From the NCBI GenBank assembly GCA_030737875.1, contig CM060922.1, forward strand, positions 231,426,335 through 231,490,334: DNA of 64,000 bases, written 5' to 3'. The notes beneath the pieces were generated by a model. That model was not told where the DNA came from, ran no database searches, and worked only from the letters and a program-made list of their open reading frames with translations. This DNA is from Allium sativum (lineage: Eukaryota; Streptophyta; Magnoliopsida; Asparagales; Amaryllidaceae). Below, one piece after another: positions 22,149 to 34,261 of the stretch. Within the stretch, counting starts at the first letter, position 1; the number at the start of each line of letters is the position of its first letter. A program made the position numbers and the translations under genes.

Positions 22149-22620
22149 CTATGCGGAGGCGGTCTTAACGCAAAAGGCTGCGGGTGCTGCTTTGCCCTTG
22201 TCCTTGTTGCGCGCATTCTTCCATTCAATTGCATAACATTCTGTAGCACTGACTTGATCTCCTCTGGTGGTTCCGATCCCGTTCTCTGTCGGAAATTTCA
22301 TAAGGAGGGACCATGGTGATAGGCATACATGGAACTCTGTGAGGAATGGACGCCCAAGGAAGGCTTTGTATGGTGAGGAGACATCGATGACCATGAAGGT
22401 GAGGATGCAGACCCTGCTCCGATCCCCTATACTGAGTTCGACAGGTAGGTCGATAATTCCAATTGGACAGCTGGATGCCCCATTGAAGCCGGGGATAGTG
22501 GAGCGGCACGGTTTGAGATCTCTCGCTTCTAACTTCATTTGGTCGTAAGCGGCTCCGAAGATAATGTTGACCGAGCTCCCTGAATCGACATATATCTTTC
22601 AAACAATTGTAGCGCCAATT
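22149..22620 (-). pseudogene. Tat aspartic protease
   Basis: The catalytic motif is kept as KIYVDSGSSVNIIFG (22569-22598), followed by FLGRPFLTEF and LLMKFPTENGIGTTRGDQ, the usual Tat protease end. A TGA (22599-22601) lies just before KIYV, where Tat proteins normally have Arg; CGA to TGA explains it. The protease would cut the gag-pol polyprotein. Confidence 0.82.
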
Positions 22621-24742
22621 TGGGCGGCGATTACCAAAGGATCGGTAGTTGGGATTTCAATCCCCGTGGACTCCCTCCCATTGAATGTGATGTTGTCCGG
22701 CATAGTTTTCTGAAGCTTGGCTAGGATAGAATCGTCGGGATCAGAGCAAGCCTCGTAGGTCGCATGCTTAGTGGAGCCCACATATTCTTCCATCTTTCGG
22801 AAGCTGCCATGCGTGGGGCCTGGCCCGCTGCAAATGGTATTGATCACGATGCCCCGCCTTGCGTTGGATGGTCCTGGGGCTGCCTTGGCGGTTATTTGAG
22901 GAGTCGGCGCTGGAGGCTTTGGATTAGTTTCAGGGGAAAGGGCTCTTGGACATACTGCTCGAGCCGCTTCTCTTGAATGAGTTTCCCGATCGCATCCCTT
23001 AGCTGGCGGCACTCGTTTGTGTTATGGCCGCAGTATTTTCCCGAGCTCTTCTCGGATTCTGTGGATTCCCTGACTCGGGGTTTCTTGTATGGCAGAGTGT
23101 TACATTTCTCTAGATAGATAGTCTCTGGATTTTCATTTAGCAGGGTATAAGTTTCATAAGATTGGTAGGGGCCGGGCTTCCTCGGATCTGCTTGCACCTG
23201 GTTGGTGCCCCGGCCGCCTTGCCCCCCAGCGTTTGGCCTTGACTTGAGGGGTGATGCCCCCCGCATTTGGGTTAGAAGGGCCTCCTGCTTCTCGCCCCTT
23301 ATGATGATTGTTAGTGGTGCCTGTTCGAGGGATATTAGGGCGAGAAGTCTCGAGGATGCGGTTGCGCCTTGCTTCTTCTTGGCACAAGAACTGCTTCGCC
23401 TTCTCATTGAAGGCTTCGAGGCTTTTCGGTTTCTTTCGGTCAATCCATGCCCCAAACTCTGAAGTTGGGAGGACACCTTTAGCTAGTTGGAAAAGTATAG
23501 TGTGCTGGTTCAGATCCTCGACCTCGGCGAGGGCGTCATTGAACCGAGAAAGGTAGCTTTTGAGTGACTCCGTAGGCCCTTAGTATAGGTTGGAAAGAGC
23601 GAGGGCGTTCTTCAAAGTCGGGATATGCATTCAAAACTGCTTCACTAATTGCATCGCCAATTGGCCGAAGTTGTTGATGGAATCTAGCGGAAGGAGGGAA
23701 AACCATAATAAAGCGGTTCCTGAAAGGAAGACTGGAAGGAATTTGCATTTGACTGGATCGTCGCCTCTGCTTGAGTCCATCTGCCATTCATAACAGTCTA
23801 AGAAAGCACAAGGGTCGGTGGTGCCGTCGTAGAGCGACATCTGTGGCATAGTGAAACGTCGCGGCCATTCAGCTTCGTTGATTCTCCGAGTTAAAGGGTT
23901 GCGCCTAATGTGCGCTTCCCATGAATCATGTACATTTCCTCACATCTCCCTCATTATCCTTCGTACCATGTCGGGAAGGTAGGTTGGGTGAGGGTCCGCC
24001 ATTGGAGCCTATGGGTTCGAGCGAGGTTCCGGAGTTCGGGTTCGAGGACACCTTCTATGGTGGACATCCAGGCTGTTCTCTTCCATGTCCTTGACATCTG
24101 TAATGGAGTCCGCGCGCGCTTGTGGATGTAAGGCAGGGGCGCGCAGATCTTATTCTGGATAGGTTCAGGCCGCTATATTAGTTGGTTCGTTGTTCCGGCT
24201 GGCGGCCGTTGGGTCTTGTCGAGGAGGAGGTCGATTAGTAGGACCGGGTCCATCATTGATGATTAGGCGAGAGCGGTCCTGATATTGGGTGCCCCCTCTA
24301 TAAGTGACGGTGGTACGGTCGCCGTTGGTTTACCATTGCCGTTGTCGAGGGCGTTTGTCCGGGCGGCGACGTTGTTGATGAGGCTAAAACTTCTTCGTTG
24401 GTGTGGGGCCCTCGAATCGAAAGAGGAGGTTTCTGATGTTGGTTGTCGAGGTCAGGCATTGTTCCGAGCTAGTCGTAGTCGAGCGACGTCGCGTTGACTT
24501 TCTTGGAGTTTCCGCATAAGGTCGATGTTATTCCTTAGCGCTTGGTTAAGCTCGACTGCCGTGTTCTCGAACCTTTCACTAAGCGTACGGATTTGCGCTT
24601 GGGTTACGGGCACTGCGGGGTCCACAACGGGAGGATCATTTTCATTGGTTGCCAAGATGTTTGCTGGTGGAGGAGGATTGTATGGACCGGCCTCGGCGGC
24701 GGCTGATAAGCCGATTATTGCGTTCTTTGGCTTTTTTACCAT
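22602..24742 (-). pseudogene. Tat gag with zinc-knuckle-like region, frameshifted
   Basis: The likely start is ATG 24742 (MVKKPKNAIIGLSAAAEAGP), about 110 bases after the 5' LTR, followed by a coiled-coil-like segment (TLSERFENTAVELNQALRNN). The capsid core is at 23631-23849 (YDGTTDPCAFLDCYEWQM, ALLWFSLLPLDSI). A basic Arg-rich segment (23100-23476) ends in KYCGHNTNECRQLRDAIGKL, the CxxHxHxxxxC-type knuckle with its first Cys retained. The linker to protease has INTICSGP and ITFNGRESTG. At least two frameshifts separate these parts. Gag forms the particle shell and packages RNA. Confidence 0.85.
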
Positions 24743-24835
24743 CGTAAGCGGGCCCGACGGCAGGTTAGGCGAGGAACCTTAAGCTCGTCGAAGTCGAGAT
24801 GGTACGGTGCAAGAAAGACACAATGTCCGAGTTTT

Positions 24836-24854
24836 CCTCAGTGAAAGCACCAAA
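24836..24854 (-). other. Primer-binding site of the Tat element
   Basis: Directly inside the 5' LTR the minus strand reads TTTGGTGCTTTCACTGAGG. This is the position of the tRNA primer site; the TGGTGCTTTCA form is common in Tat-type plant elements. I did not assign the tRNA. Confidence 0.6.
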
Positions 24855-25275
24855 TGTTGATGACCAAAATGTCGCAAACACCAAAGATTCCGTATTACTA
24901 GGAATTAATAATATGGTCGCATACACAAAACATATTATATAACATGAAATAAAATATAAGCGGTAAATGACACAAGAAATTTATAGTGGTTCGGCCTTTG
25001 TGAAAGCCTACGTCCACTTTGAAGAGTTGTAGAGATTTTATTAATCACTTGAAAGATTACAAGGTTGAGACCCTCTCATTACATTCATTGACTATGCTAT
25101 ATGAAGCTATAAGAAATAGTAAAGTGGACAAGTTTTCCCTTCTTCTTCCTCAAAGAGGAGATGCCATTCATGAAGCTCTATAGAGGTCTCAAGGTCCAAG
25201 ATCTGTCCCTTTGAAGTGTGAGGTAGTGGGGTATTTATAGGAAGTGGTTAGGTAGGAGTAGGTAGAAATGGGGAC
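24855..25275 (-). repeat. 5' LTR of the Tat element, R/U5 side (left part of a split LTR)
   Basis: Collinear with 11560-12000 of the 3' LTR. It contains TATAAATACC (25230-25239, minus strand) and ends with GGGAC (25271-25275), the TSD of the nested element. The remainder of the LTR is at 45790-46151. Confidence 0.92.
25230..25239 (-). promoter_or_regulatory. TATA box of the Tat 5' LTR
   Basis: TATAAATACC, identical in the other LTR (11951-11960). Only about 36 bp separate it from the giant element inserted at 25276, so upstream U3 control sequence has been moved 20.5 kb away. Confidence 0.55.
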
Positions 25276-27033
25276 TGTAATGACCCGGATATTTCGTTGG
25301 TTAAATTTGAATATTTAATACGGTTTTAAATATTAATTTGATAAATTAAATGAATATTTTGATTAAGTTATCAATTCTAAATAATCAATTTTGATTTAAT
25401 ATTAAATATATTAAATTATCAAAATACGAAAATGAATTTAGGTGAATTCAAAATTTAATTTGAATTAAATACAGTTCAAATAATTTATAGGAAATTTTAT
25501 TTGAATTTATAACGGTAATAATATTAATTTATTATCGAGAAAACTAAATTGTCTGAAATTAATTTATATTGATTTAAATTAATATCTTCCACAGATGATC
25601 GAATTGGACTTCGTGACCTATCCCAGTGTTTCCGAAATAGGGGTGTTACCCTAGAAATGCCAGTCACTGTGTTTAAGAAGGAGTTCGGAAATCACGGTGA
25701 ATTTTTATTTAAAGGACACCGGATCTAAAATAATTAATCAAAATAAAATTCTTTGTTTTGTGGACATGAACCAGACAACAAGGAGGGAAATTATATGGCA
25801 AAACTTAAGAAAACACTTGTTCTTCTTGACTCCACAAATAATTAGCCTTGCTATTCATCTCTATACCACCAGAGAAAACCAATTCGTGGCCTCCTTCCTA
25901 TCCATCCATTTACTCAATAAATCACACGCATTCCCCCTTTTGATTTTATTGCTTCAGATCGAAGCCTCAAAACAAAAACAGAAAACTAAAATGGCTGCGC
26001 TTCACCCTAAATCAAAAACCACGGCTTCAATTCCAAAATCAATCGAGCCCCTTTCAATTCGAAACCGCGAGGCCGAGTTCGTGTTAGGAGGGAGGCACGC
26101 ATCAGGTACGGCATGATTTGGGGATGATCGATTTCATCCCACCGAGCTAGGGCTCACGTTCGAAGTTGAAGCTCGCGAGGTCAGGGGATGGTAGAAGGGT
26201 GCAATTAGACGAGGAGTAGGGTACTGCGAAGGCTTCTCGGGTGCGACGCTGAAGTCCGACTGGAGTTCGAATGAACTGTTGGAGGCTGCGTTGTCTTCCA
26301 GGGAGGAAGTCCAGATCTTTGTTTTGGGGGTTCTCTGACTTGAAGGAAGACTGATTTGACATGAGCTCTCATGGAGCTGCAAGATTGGTTCGATGCAAAT
26401 AAACTGATGAAGATACTGTTGTGAAGCAGTGCGAATTTGAGTTGGAATCCATGGTTTTTGGGTGTGAACGAAGGCAGGTAGTAGTGCGTAACGATGAGGG
26501 GATTAAGGTATATTTCGTTTTTAAATTTAAACAGAAAATGGTGTGTATATATATATAATTGGTAATTTGATTAAATGTGTAGAATTAGTTTATATAATTG
26601 GTTTATAAAAAAGGGAGTAAGTTGGTAATAAAATAAATGTGTAGACTTATCAAATTAAGGTAGTAACTAAAAGTAATTAGTTATAATCGGTAATGAACAA
26701 AATTAAAATATATTTTACTCTCATAAACTTGTAATATGTATAACATGTTCATACGTTCTTAGGTTCAAGTGAAACCAGTTATGTTGGATTCGGATTGGTA
26801 AAAGCTTCACAGTGGAATTTATTCCAAGTGATTTGGAGCTAATAAGAGTTTTCGGTTAAATTAAACTTATGTTTAATCTAATCAAAATAAAACGCTACTT
26901 CAACGAATTAAATCCTGGTGATTAAATCTCACTCACCTTAATTAGAATTATTTTTCTGTCGTTAAAAATAATTGTTGTTGCCTATTTGAATGCTGTTTGG
27001 TTGATTTAAGTTTATTAGTTATTTAGGGTTGAC

Positions 27034-27036
<3 letters not shown>

Positions 27037-27093
<57 letters not shown>
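27037..27093. repeat. TA microsatellite expanded in giant LTR 1
   Basis: About 57 bp of TA, against about 12 bp at the same place in LTR 2 (41310-41321). The two LTRs were identical when inserted, so the difference arose afterwards. Confidence 0.95.
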
Positions 27094-27096
<3 letters not shown>

Positions 27097-27968
27097 GTTG
27101 ATGATTGGTTGGATTCCCGCAGTATCATTAGCGGATGCCCGCGGTACCATTAGCGGATGATTTCCCTATGCTCCCCACAAATATATTAGTGGATGACCTT
27201 CATACCGCGATATCCTGCCTCAAAGCAGGATGGTATTATTTATGTGCTAACGTCTGTGGATGCAGGAAAACAGGTTGGAGGAATCCAACTGGATCCCTCA
27301 AAAATATATTATCTGTTTGTTTATTTGTTTGCATACATACTGTCATATATGATGTGTTAGAAAAAATAAATAATAGGTTGTTTGGATTTTTAAATATCAC
27401 TGGGCCTAAGTGTTCATATTTAAAAATATCATGAAAAGTATTAATTGAGATTTAAAAGGAAAATTCTATTTTTCTAAAATAGAATTTGAATTTTGAATTT
27501 AATAAATATATTAACTTTTTTTGAATATATAAAACAAGTATTGAAATAATTTATAAACGATGTTTATAAATAAAATAATGTAGAGAATTGAAATGAATTT
27601 ATAACGGTGTTTATAAATGAAGTGGAGAAATTATCATTTGATAATTTGAATATTTAAATTCAAATGTGAATTTAAAAATAGAAATGGGAAATCGGTTTAA
27701 AGAAATAAACGATGGAATTTAATTCTGATGTTCAGAATATAAATTAAACAAAAATAAGTCGATAAGGATTTATGATTTGAATTCGATTAATTTGAATTTA
27801 TATGAATATAAGAGGAATTAAAGTAGAATTTGAATTCAAAGAAATTAAAATAGAATATTTGAAATTTAAATAGAAGTTAAATAAGAGGAATTTAAAAAGT
27901 AAAATAAAATATGGTATTTGAATTCAAAGAGAAATTAAATATGGAATTTGAATTCAAGAGAATTTAAT

Positions 27969-28120
27969 TCAAATGGAATTTAAACCATAGGATTAGAATA
28001 TAGTATTCAAATGGAATTTAAACCATAGGATTTGAATATAGTATTCAAATGGATTTTACACCATAGGATTTGAATATAGTATTCAAATGGAATTTAAACC
28101 ATAGGATTTGAATATAGTAT
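27969..28120. repeat. 38-bp minisatellite in giant LTR 1 (4 copies)
   Basis: Four tandem copies of a 38-bp unit starting TCAAATGGAATTTAAACCAT, followed by a second array of ~39-bp units with GAGAATTTGAATAAGAGAAA (about 28165-28290). Both arrays are present in LTR 2 (42190-42500), so they predate insertion. Confidence 0.85.
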
Positions 28121-30488
28121 TCAAATGTAATTTGAATAATGGATTTGAAATGGAATTTGAATAAAGGATTGAAAATGAGAATTTGAATAAGAGAAATTCA
28201 AATAGAGTTGAAAATGAGAATTTGAAATAAGAGAAATTCAAATAGAGTTAAAAATGAGAATTTGAATTAAGAGAAATTCAAATAGAGTTTGAATGGAATT
28301 TGAATATATAGGATTCAAATAGAGTTAAAATAGGATTCAGATAAAGGAAATTCAAATATAGAACTTGAACATAGGAATATAAAATATGGTATTTGAATTC
28401 AAGAGAATTTAATTCAAATGGAATTTAAACTAGGGAATTTGAATAGAAAATTCAAATAGGATTTAAACTATGGGATTTGAATCGAAAATTCAAATGGAAT
28501 TTAAAATATATATCAGAATGGAGTTGAATTCATTTTTAAACAAAGTTAAAAGTTTTATATATATAATTAAAACGAATTCACCGCGGCGTGGTAGTTCATA
28601 AATTGGCGACTCGAACTTCAATTGAGTATACAGGGCTCAAATTAAGTCGGAATTCTTTGAAACAAGAATTGTCAGGACCAGTTAGATAATAGTTTTCTAA
28701 TAGAAGAGAAAAATCTGGATTTCGTCAAATAGATTTTAAGATATGTCAAAATCAAATTTCTAAAAGTGCAGCGCCAGAAACCATTAAAAACTGGAATGGT
28801 TTATATATATAAGTAAAAGGATTTATAATTAAATGAAATCTGAATGGCCATGAGAAAAATCTAGACTTGAGTTAGAAAATAAATGTGAACTCAAGTAAAG
28901 TAAGTAAAGTGATTTTTGAAACAATAATCATATTTTGATTATTGAATAGAATTAACTAAGTCAAAGAGGAACTAGTTAATCGAGTTTGAATTAAAGTTGA
29001 ACTTTGAAAGGTGAAGTGGATTTGTAAATATATATTCGAAATCAAATATAGAACTTAGATTGAGATTTGAATTCAATTTGTTAATTAGCAAGTTAAAATA
29101 TATTTTAACGTTTCATGTTCAAATATAAAAGTGAAATAGACTAAAGAGATAATTTACAAAGTAGTTAATGAATTGAGTTAAAACGATCAGGTATAGTTGA
29201 CATAAATTGAAAAGTTATAGACATATAGGAGATAGGTATGAGATAAGGATAAAGAAGGTATATAAATAGTGTGCCCGACAAAAAGGTATGTATTTAATTC
29301 ATGTATGAGACTTTATGCGCCGTATCGGCTAGCCGCTTGGCTTTTTCTTTTTCTTTTGGATTGGTGAGGGCCAATGGAGGCTATTTGAAATATCTCGATG
29401 CTCCCAGTACAAAGGAGGTTATGGCGAAATTTTCCGGGAATTTAAGGAGTTAGAATATTTTTTTAGGGAATCTGATAACTAGAATTTTATATATCAATAT
29501 ATATATAGAAGTCGATAAGGAAACGAACTTAAAAATAGAATAGTATAATCAAAAAGAAAGTCCAAGAATAAAATCCAGTAAGCATAGAAAGAAAAAGTAT
29601 ATACGTGTTTAAAAGTGAATAAGTAGTGGTATGGTGTTGATTATTCGAGTAAGTAGTCTTATCTGTTTTGACGTTATAAATGTTATTCAGTCAAGGCCTG
29701 AGAGGTAGTTATACCCCAACTTGGTTGATTCCATTATTAACAAATAAATAATAAGATTTCAGGCTCGAAGATCAATGTTGAAAAAGAGTTAGTTGAATAT
29801 AGTATTTGGGTTGTCGTAACGATGTTTTACACAACATCCGTTTTAAATCAAAATAAGTGTAAGCTAGGAAATAGAATAATGAATATTTCCTAAGTATAGA
29901 AGTAAACGAGATGAAAAAAAAGATAAGTAATCGGAATATTTCCCAATTATAAATAGTATATATTTTCTAAAGTCTAAAAAATAAAGGAAGGCGATATTCG
30001 GAAATGTTTTACAAATAGCGTAAAAGGCCAATATGGTTATTGAAAATTTTTGTTTAACAAATATTAATAAAGAAATAGGAGATGTGATTTATTTAATAGA
30101 ATATTAATTAAGGGCTCAGGGATTGTTTGATATTGGATGAACACTTGTTTTCTTCGATAGTTAGATCATCGACTATCGAAACACTTGTTTTTCTTTGATA
30201 GTTAAATCACCGACTATCAATGTTTTGACCATTTATCGTTGTTAATGTGGAGAGACCGGTTGGATTATTATCCAAAGAACCACTACGTGTTGGCATAAGC
30301 GTTGCGAACCAAGTATGCTGAATATATTGAAGACGGAGTAAAGTGCAAGGGCTGTTGTATAAGTCCTAGGTAGAGATTGCCTAGGATGGATGTACTGAAT
30401 AGTGCCTTCCGTTTCGTTCAATCCCAGAATGAACATAAATGGACGAATGTCTGACAAAGTATTTCCAATGATCAAATGGGTTGGTCTG

Positions 30489-30498
30489 TATAAATATA
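30489..30498 (+). promoter_or_regulatory. Candidate TATA box of the giant LTR
   Basis: TATAAATATA in both LTRs (here and at 44701-44710), about 5.2 kb into the LTR. If used, R-U5 would be about 1.1 kb. Position and consensus only. Confidence 0.35.
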
Positions 30499-32339
30499 TG
30501 TGGTTGCAACGGATTTATTCCCTTAGCATAACATCCAGAACATTTGTGCAAACCAGTTAATGATTAACGGATCTGATAATGTGGCACTCAAAGTAATCGT
30601 GTTATCAATGAATGGAAAGTAATCGTTACCTCTGGCCTCAACAACCGGGAGATGACAAAAATCGAGCAGGCAGCATGGCTATGTGGTTAGCTCCCATTAG
30701 GGTGTATTATCACCTATCTAGAGAATATTCATTTGCTTTTTTAATTTATATCAATGTTGTCCCTTATCGGGAAACAATTGCTGATCCCAACCGTTGGTGA
30801 TGTACATTCGATACACTCAAGAGAAATGAGTGGTCGGTCATGTGTGGCTGAGTTACAAGACGTTCTTGTTGAACTCGGTGTATTCTCCTCTAGAGATACA
30901 CCAGCGGAAGGTGGTTCCATACCTTGTCATAGTTGGAAATCCATTACCCAATAAGCGCCCGCACTTTGTTTTGTATACTATGTATGTGGAACGTGAGATG
31001 AAAGCGTTCTGCAAGATTGATATCTATTGTATTTAGACACTATTGTAATATCAAAAGAGTTTTGATATAATGATCATTTTGGATACTCATAAGGGAAAAG
31101 CCCGTTCCGTATTCACAGCGTGGTCTTATGAGATATCGTTTATTGTCTCAAGCTGTTTTAAACTATTTAATCATACCAGTCCCATGACTGACCCGGAGTT
31201 GTTTTGTTTTACCTTAACTCTTGGGTGCCCGAATTTGTACGGGCAGTCAAGTAGTTCAGGATTTTACAGATTTATCTAAAGGAGCTTGGAGCAGGAGGCT
31301 TCGGTGTTAGTTTAAAAAAAAGTTTTATTTCCTTTGTATTTTGGATGTTGTACTCTGATGATGACATGTATATGTATACAGAAAATTTTGTAATTCAAAG
31401 GCCGTTATATATATTCTATTTTATTCCGCTACGATGTGAGACTCTGTGTTGTTATTTCTGTTCTTCTTCTACCTTTTTCTTCTAAAAAAAACGAGTCGTA
31501 TTTTCGTGGTATTTCACTACAAGAAAAATCGAGATTAGCGACAGATTTCCGTGGGCTTTGTGAGAGAAAATATTTTGGATTTTATACGTCATCTTATTAT
31601 AAATTATTACCGTCGAATACTAATTCTATCGCTAAATCAATGGAAATTGCAGCTCTTTACCGTCATATAATATTTGATGCTAAATTCCGTTGCTAATAGA
31701 GTCATATTACCGTCGACATAATTTTGAAGCTATTTTCTTGCAGTTTTCTAAGAGATTTGAAACGAACTTTTATATTTTTTATTTATTAAATATTTTAAAT
31801 TTGTGTTATTACTTAGTAATTAATTAGTAAATTTAAAATTTAAATAATTAATGTTAATAATACATTAGTAATTAATAATAAATAATATCTATTAGAAGTA
31901 AATAAAATTCAGCTGTTAATGCTGATTAATTATTAATTACTATATAATATAAATAAGAGGTAATAGTAATTAATAAAATACATTGTTGTTCGATGTTTAT
32001 TAAATTTGTTTTGATAATCAATGATTATTTAATAGTCTTTAATACGATTAATTAAATTAATATCAAGAAATTATTCATACATATTTGCTTTGAAGAAATT
32101 GATTGGTACGTATTATTTGATAAATAATTAGTAATTAAGAAAAACAAAATGGTCAAAGTTTAAAAATAAGAAGTTAAATAAATATTAAAGAATTTCGAAA
32201 TTCAAAAAATTCATGTTAATAATTAATGTTAATAATACACTTATGTGATGTAGTTAAATTTTACATAATTAATGTTATTAATACACTTACATGATGTAGT
32301 TAAATTTTAAATCTTGCAAACTTTTTGGTGTTATAAGTT

Positions 32340-32790
32340 ATTATATTCACATTCCTTCCCCCGCATTTCTTCATCCGCTCATTTTATTACTAAAAACAGG
32401 GCCGCAAAATTCCCAAACATAAACCCTAACTTTGTCCCCAAATTTATCCCGCTACTTCCTCCTTGTCGTTAACCATTAGGAAGACCAAACCCTAAATTCA
32501 TCCTTCTAATCTCGTCGTCATCTCTCCGCCGTTCTCCTATCGCCTTCATACTCTCCACCTTTCCATCGTTGCCATAAGAAAGGCAAACACCAAGCTGGCT
32601 CGCCTCTGTTGTCGTTGGGTCGCTCGCCTCTGTCGCCGATTCTCACCGATGTTGCACCGCTCCTCCGTTGTCGATTTCCTATGTCGATGGTCACTTCCAT
32701 TGCGTCGCTCCTCCATTGTTGATCGCCACCGATGCTGCCCTCTGTGCTTGCGCACATGGCTACAGTCTTTCCAGCGACGGTTATAGGTAC
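32340..32790 (+). other. GC-richer, exon-like block inside the CACTA element
   Basis: Against an AT-rich background this block has ACAAACCCTAA-type leader motifs (32415-32500) followed by repeated CCGCTCCTCCGTTGTCGAT-like codon-rich sequence. Short frames exist on both strands, but none is recognised. It may be the untranslated first exon of the element's own transcript or a captured host 5' end. Confidence 0.35.
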
Positions 32791-33933
32791 GTTGGTGTAT
32801 TTTGCACAGTTTGCATATTTTTTATTTTATCTACAAACTGCTACTCCATCCCTAATGTTTTTCCCCATAGCAATCTCTTCTGAAAAGGGGGAAAACATCT
32901 CAAGTATGAGACTATCCATTAGATATTTAACTAATATTTGTATTTATTTTATGATATAGTGATTTATTGCCTTTTCTTTTTACTAAGCTTGCTTTTGAGT
33001 GTATTGTATGTTATAGCTCAGATATTATAGTTAAGAAATGTTTTTGTAAATTGTATATTATAATCTTAAAATAAATTATCTTGCTTCTTTAGCAACATAA
33101 TAATAATTAAGAAACATCTAATTTCAACTTTCAGAAAACGTTGATGGATCTTGTTCGCAAGCTGTGTGCAACTTCTGAACTATAGTTTTTAAAGCAAGTT
33201 GTATATGGTACACTTGAAACTGTGCTCCTGTAAAATTTTGAACTAATATGATATTGGTGTGCTTTGAAATTGTGTTAGTACATCTGATGAAGAAAATAAA
33301 TAAAAGGGGTAAACGACGTTTTACTGTTGCTGTTCTAGATTGCACTAGCACATAAAAAGCATTGCCATAGTTTTCGGATTACAAAATGATAGTTTTTACC
33401 GGTAGGAACTGGTTTCTATTTAATTAAAAGCCAGAATTGTCATAATGTGTAATAATATAAAAAATTTCCTAATGTCTAAAGTAGAAGAGAGAAGTAATCC
33501 TTAGAATTATGCTCATATATAATTTTGAAAGACGATAAAATTACATTGTTCCATGTGTTTCTGTTAGAGTATATGCATTCTGTCGTCAGTGATTGCATCT
33601 CTTCTCACAATGGCCATTGTATTCCAATTTATGTATGACATAACCATCATCATAATGTTCTTATGGCAATCATTTAAAAGTGTTTAGGTAGTTTGATTTC
33701 ATATCCCGTTAATTTAATGTACAGTTTTGCTTGGTTTCCGATTATGTTCTCAATGGTTGTTGATAAATATGTTCTAGACTATGTTGATAAATTAAATAAA
33801 TTAATAGACAGGTTTAAGAAATATTTTTGTCACCTAATTATTACTGTGGAGAAAAAGCAAGCATAAGCCTGTCAAAAACAGCTAACAATATCAATTGTTC
33901 TTCTTAGTCAGTTCACTCTTCTCTAAGTGAAAA

Positions 33934-34261
33934 GTATTATCGTGCTCCCATTCATATTGACATTGTTATGATCCTGTTTTTGAATAGCATAAAAATTTCA
34001 TATTATAGGGAAAATTTTGAAAAATGTTCAGCAAGTATTATACCTGACAAAAGATACTGAAACTGAACTGATATGGTCAAGTTGGTTATAACAATCAGTA
34101 TTATCTTGCTCCCATTCATATTAACATCGTTACGATCCTGTTTTTGAATGGCATAAAAATGCATATTATAGGGACAAATTTTGAAAAATGTTCAGCAAGT
34201 ATTATACTTGACAAAAGATATTGAAACTGAACTGATATGGTCAAGTTGGTTATAACAATCA
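33934..34261. repeat. 164-bp tandem duplication inside the CACTA element
   Basis: 33934-34097 and 34098-34261 are near-identical, both containing GATCCTGTTTTTGAATRGCA and AATGTTCAGCAAGTATTATA. A few substitutions separate them. Confidence 0.9.

Noticed and set aside
25697..26116. 139-codon open frame in giant LTR 1, with a counterpart at 39976-40395 in LTR 2
   Set aside because: Open in both LTRs, but the two translations differ at about 19 residues and almost every base difference changes an amino acid. That is the pattern of neutral drift in duplicated LTRs rather than of a protein under selection. No known domain.
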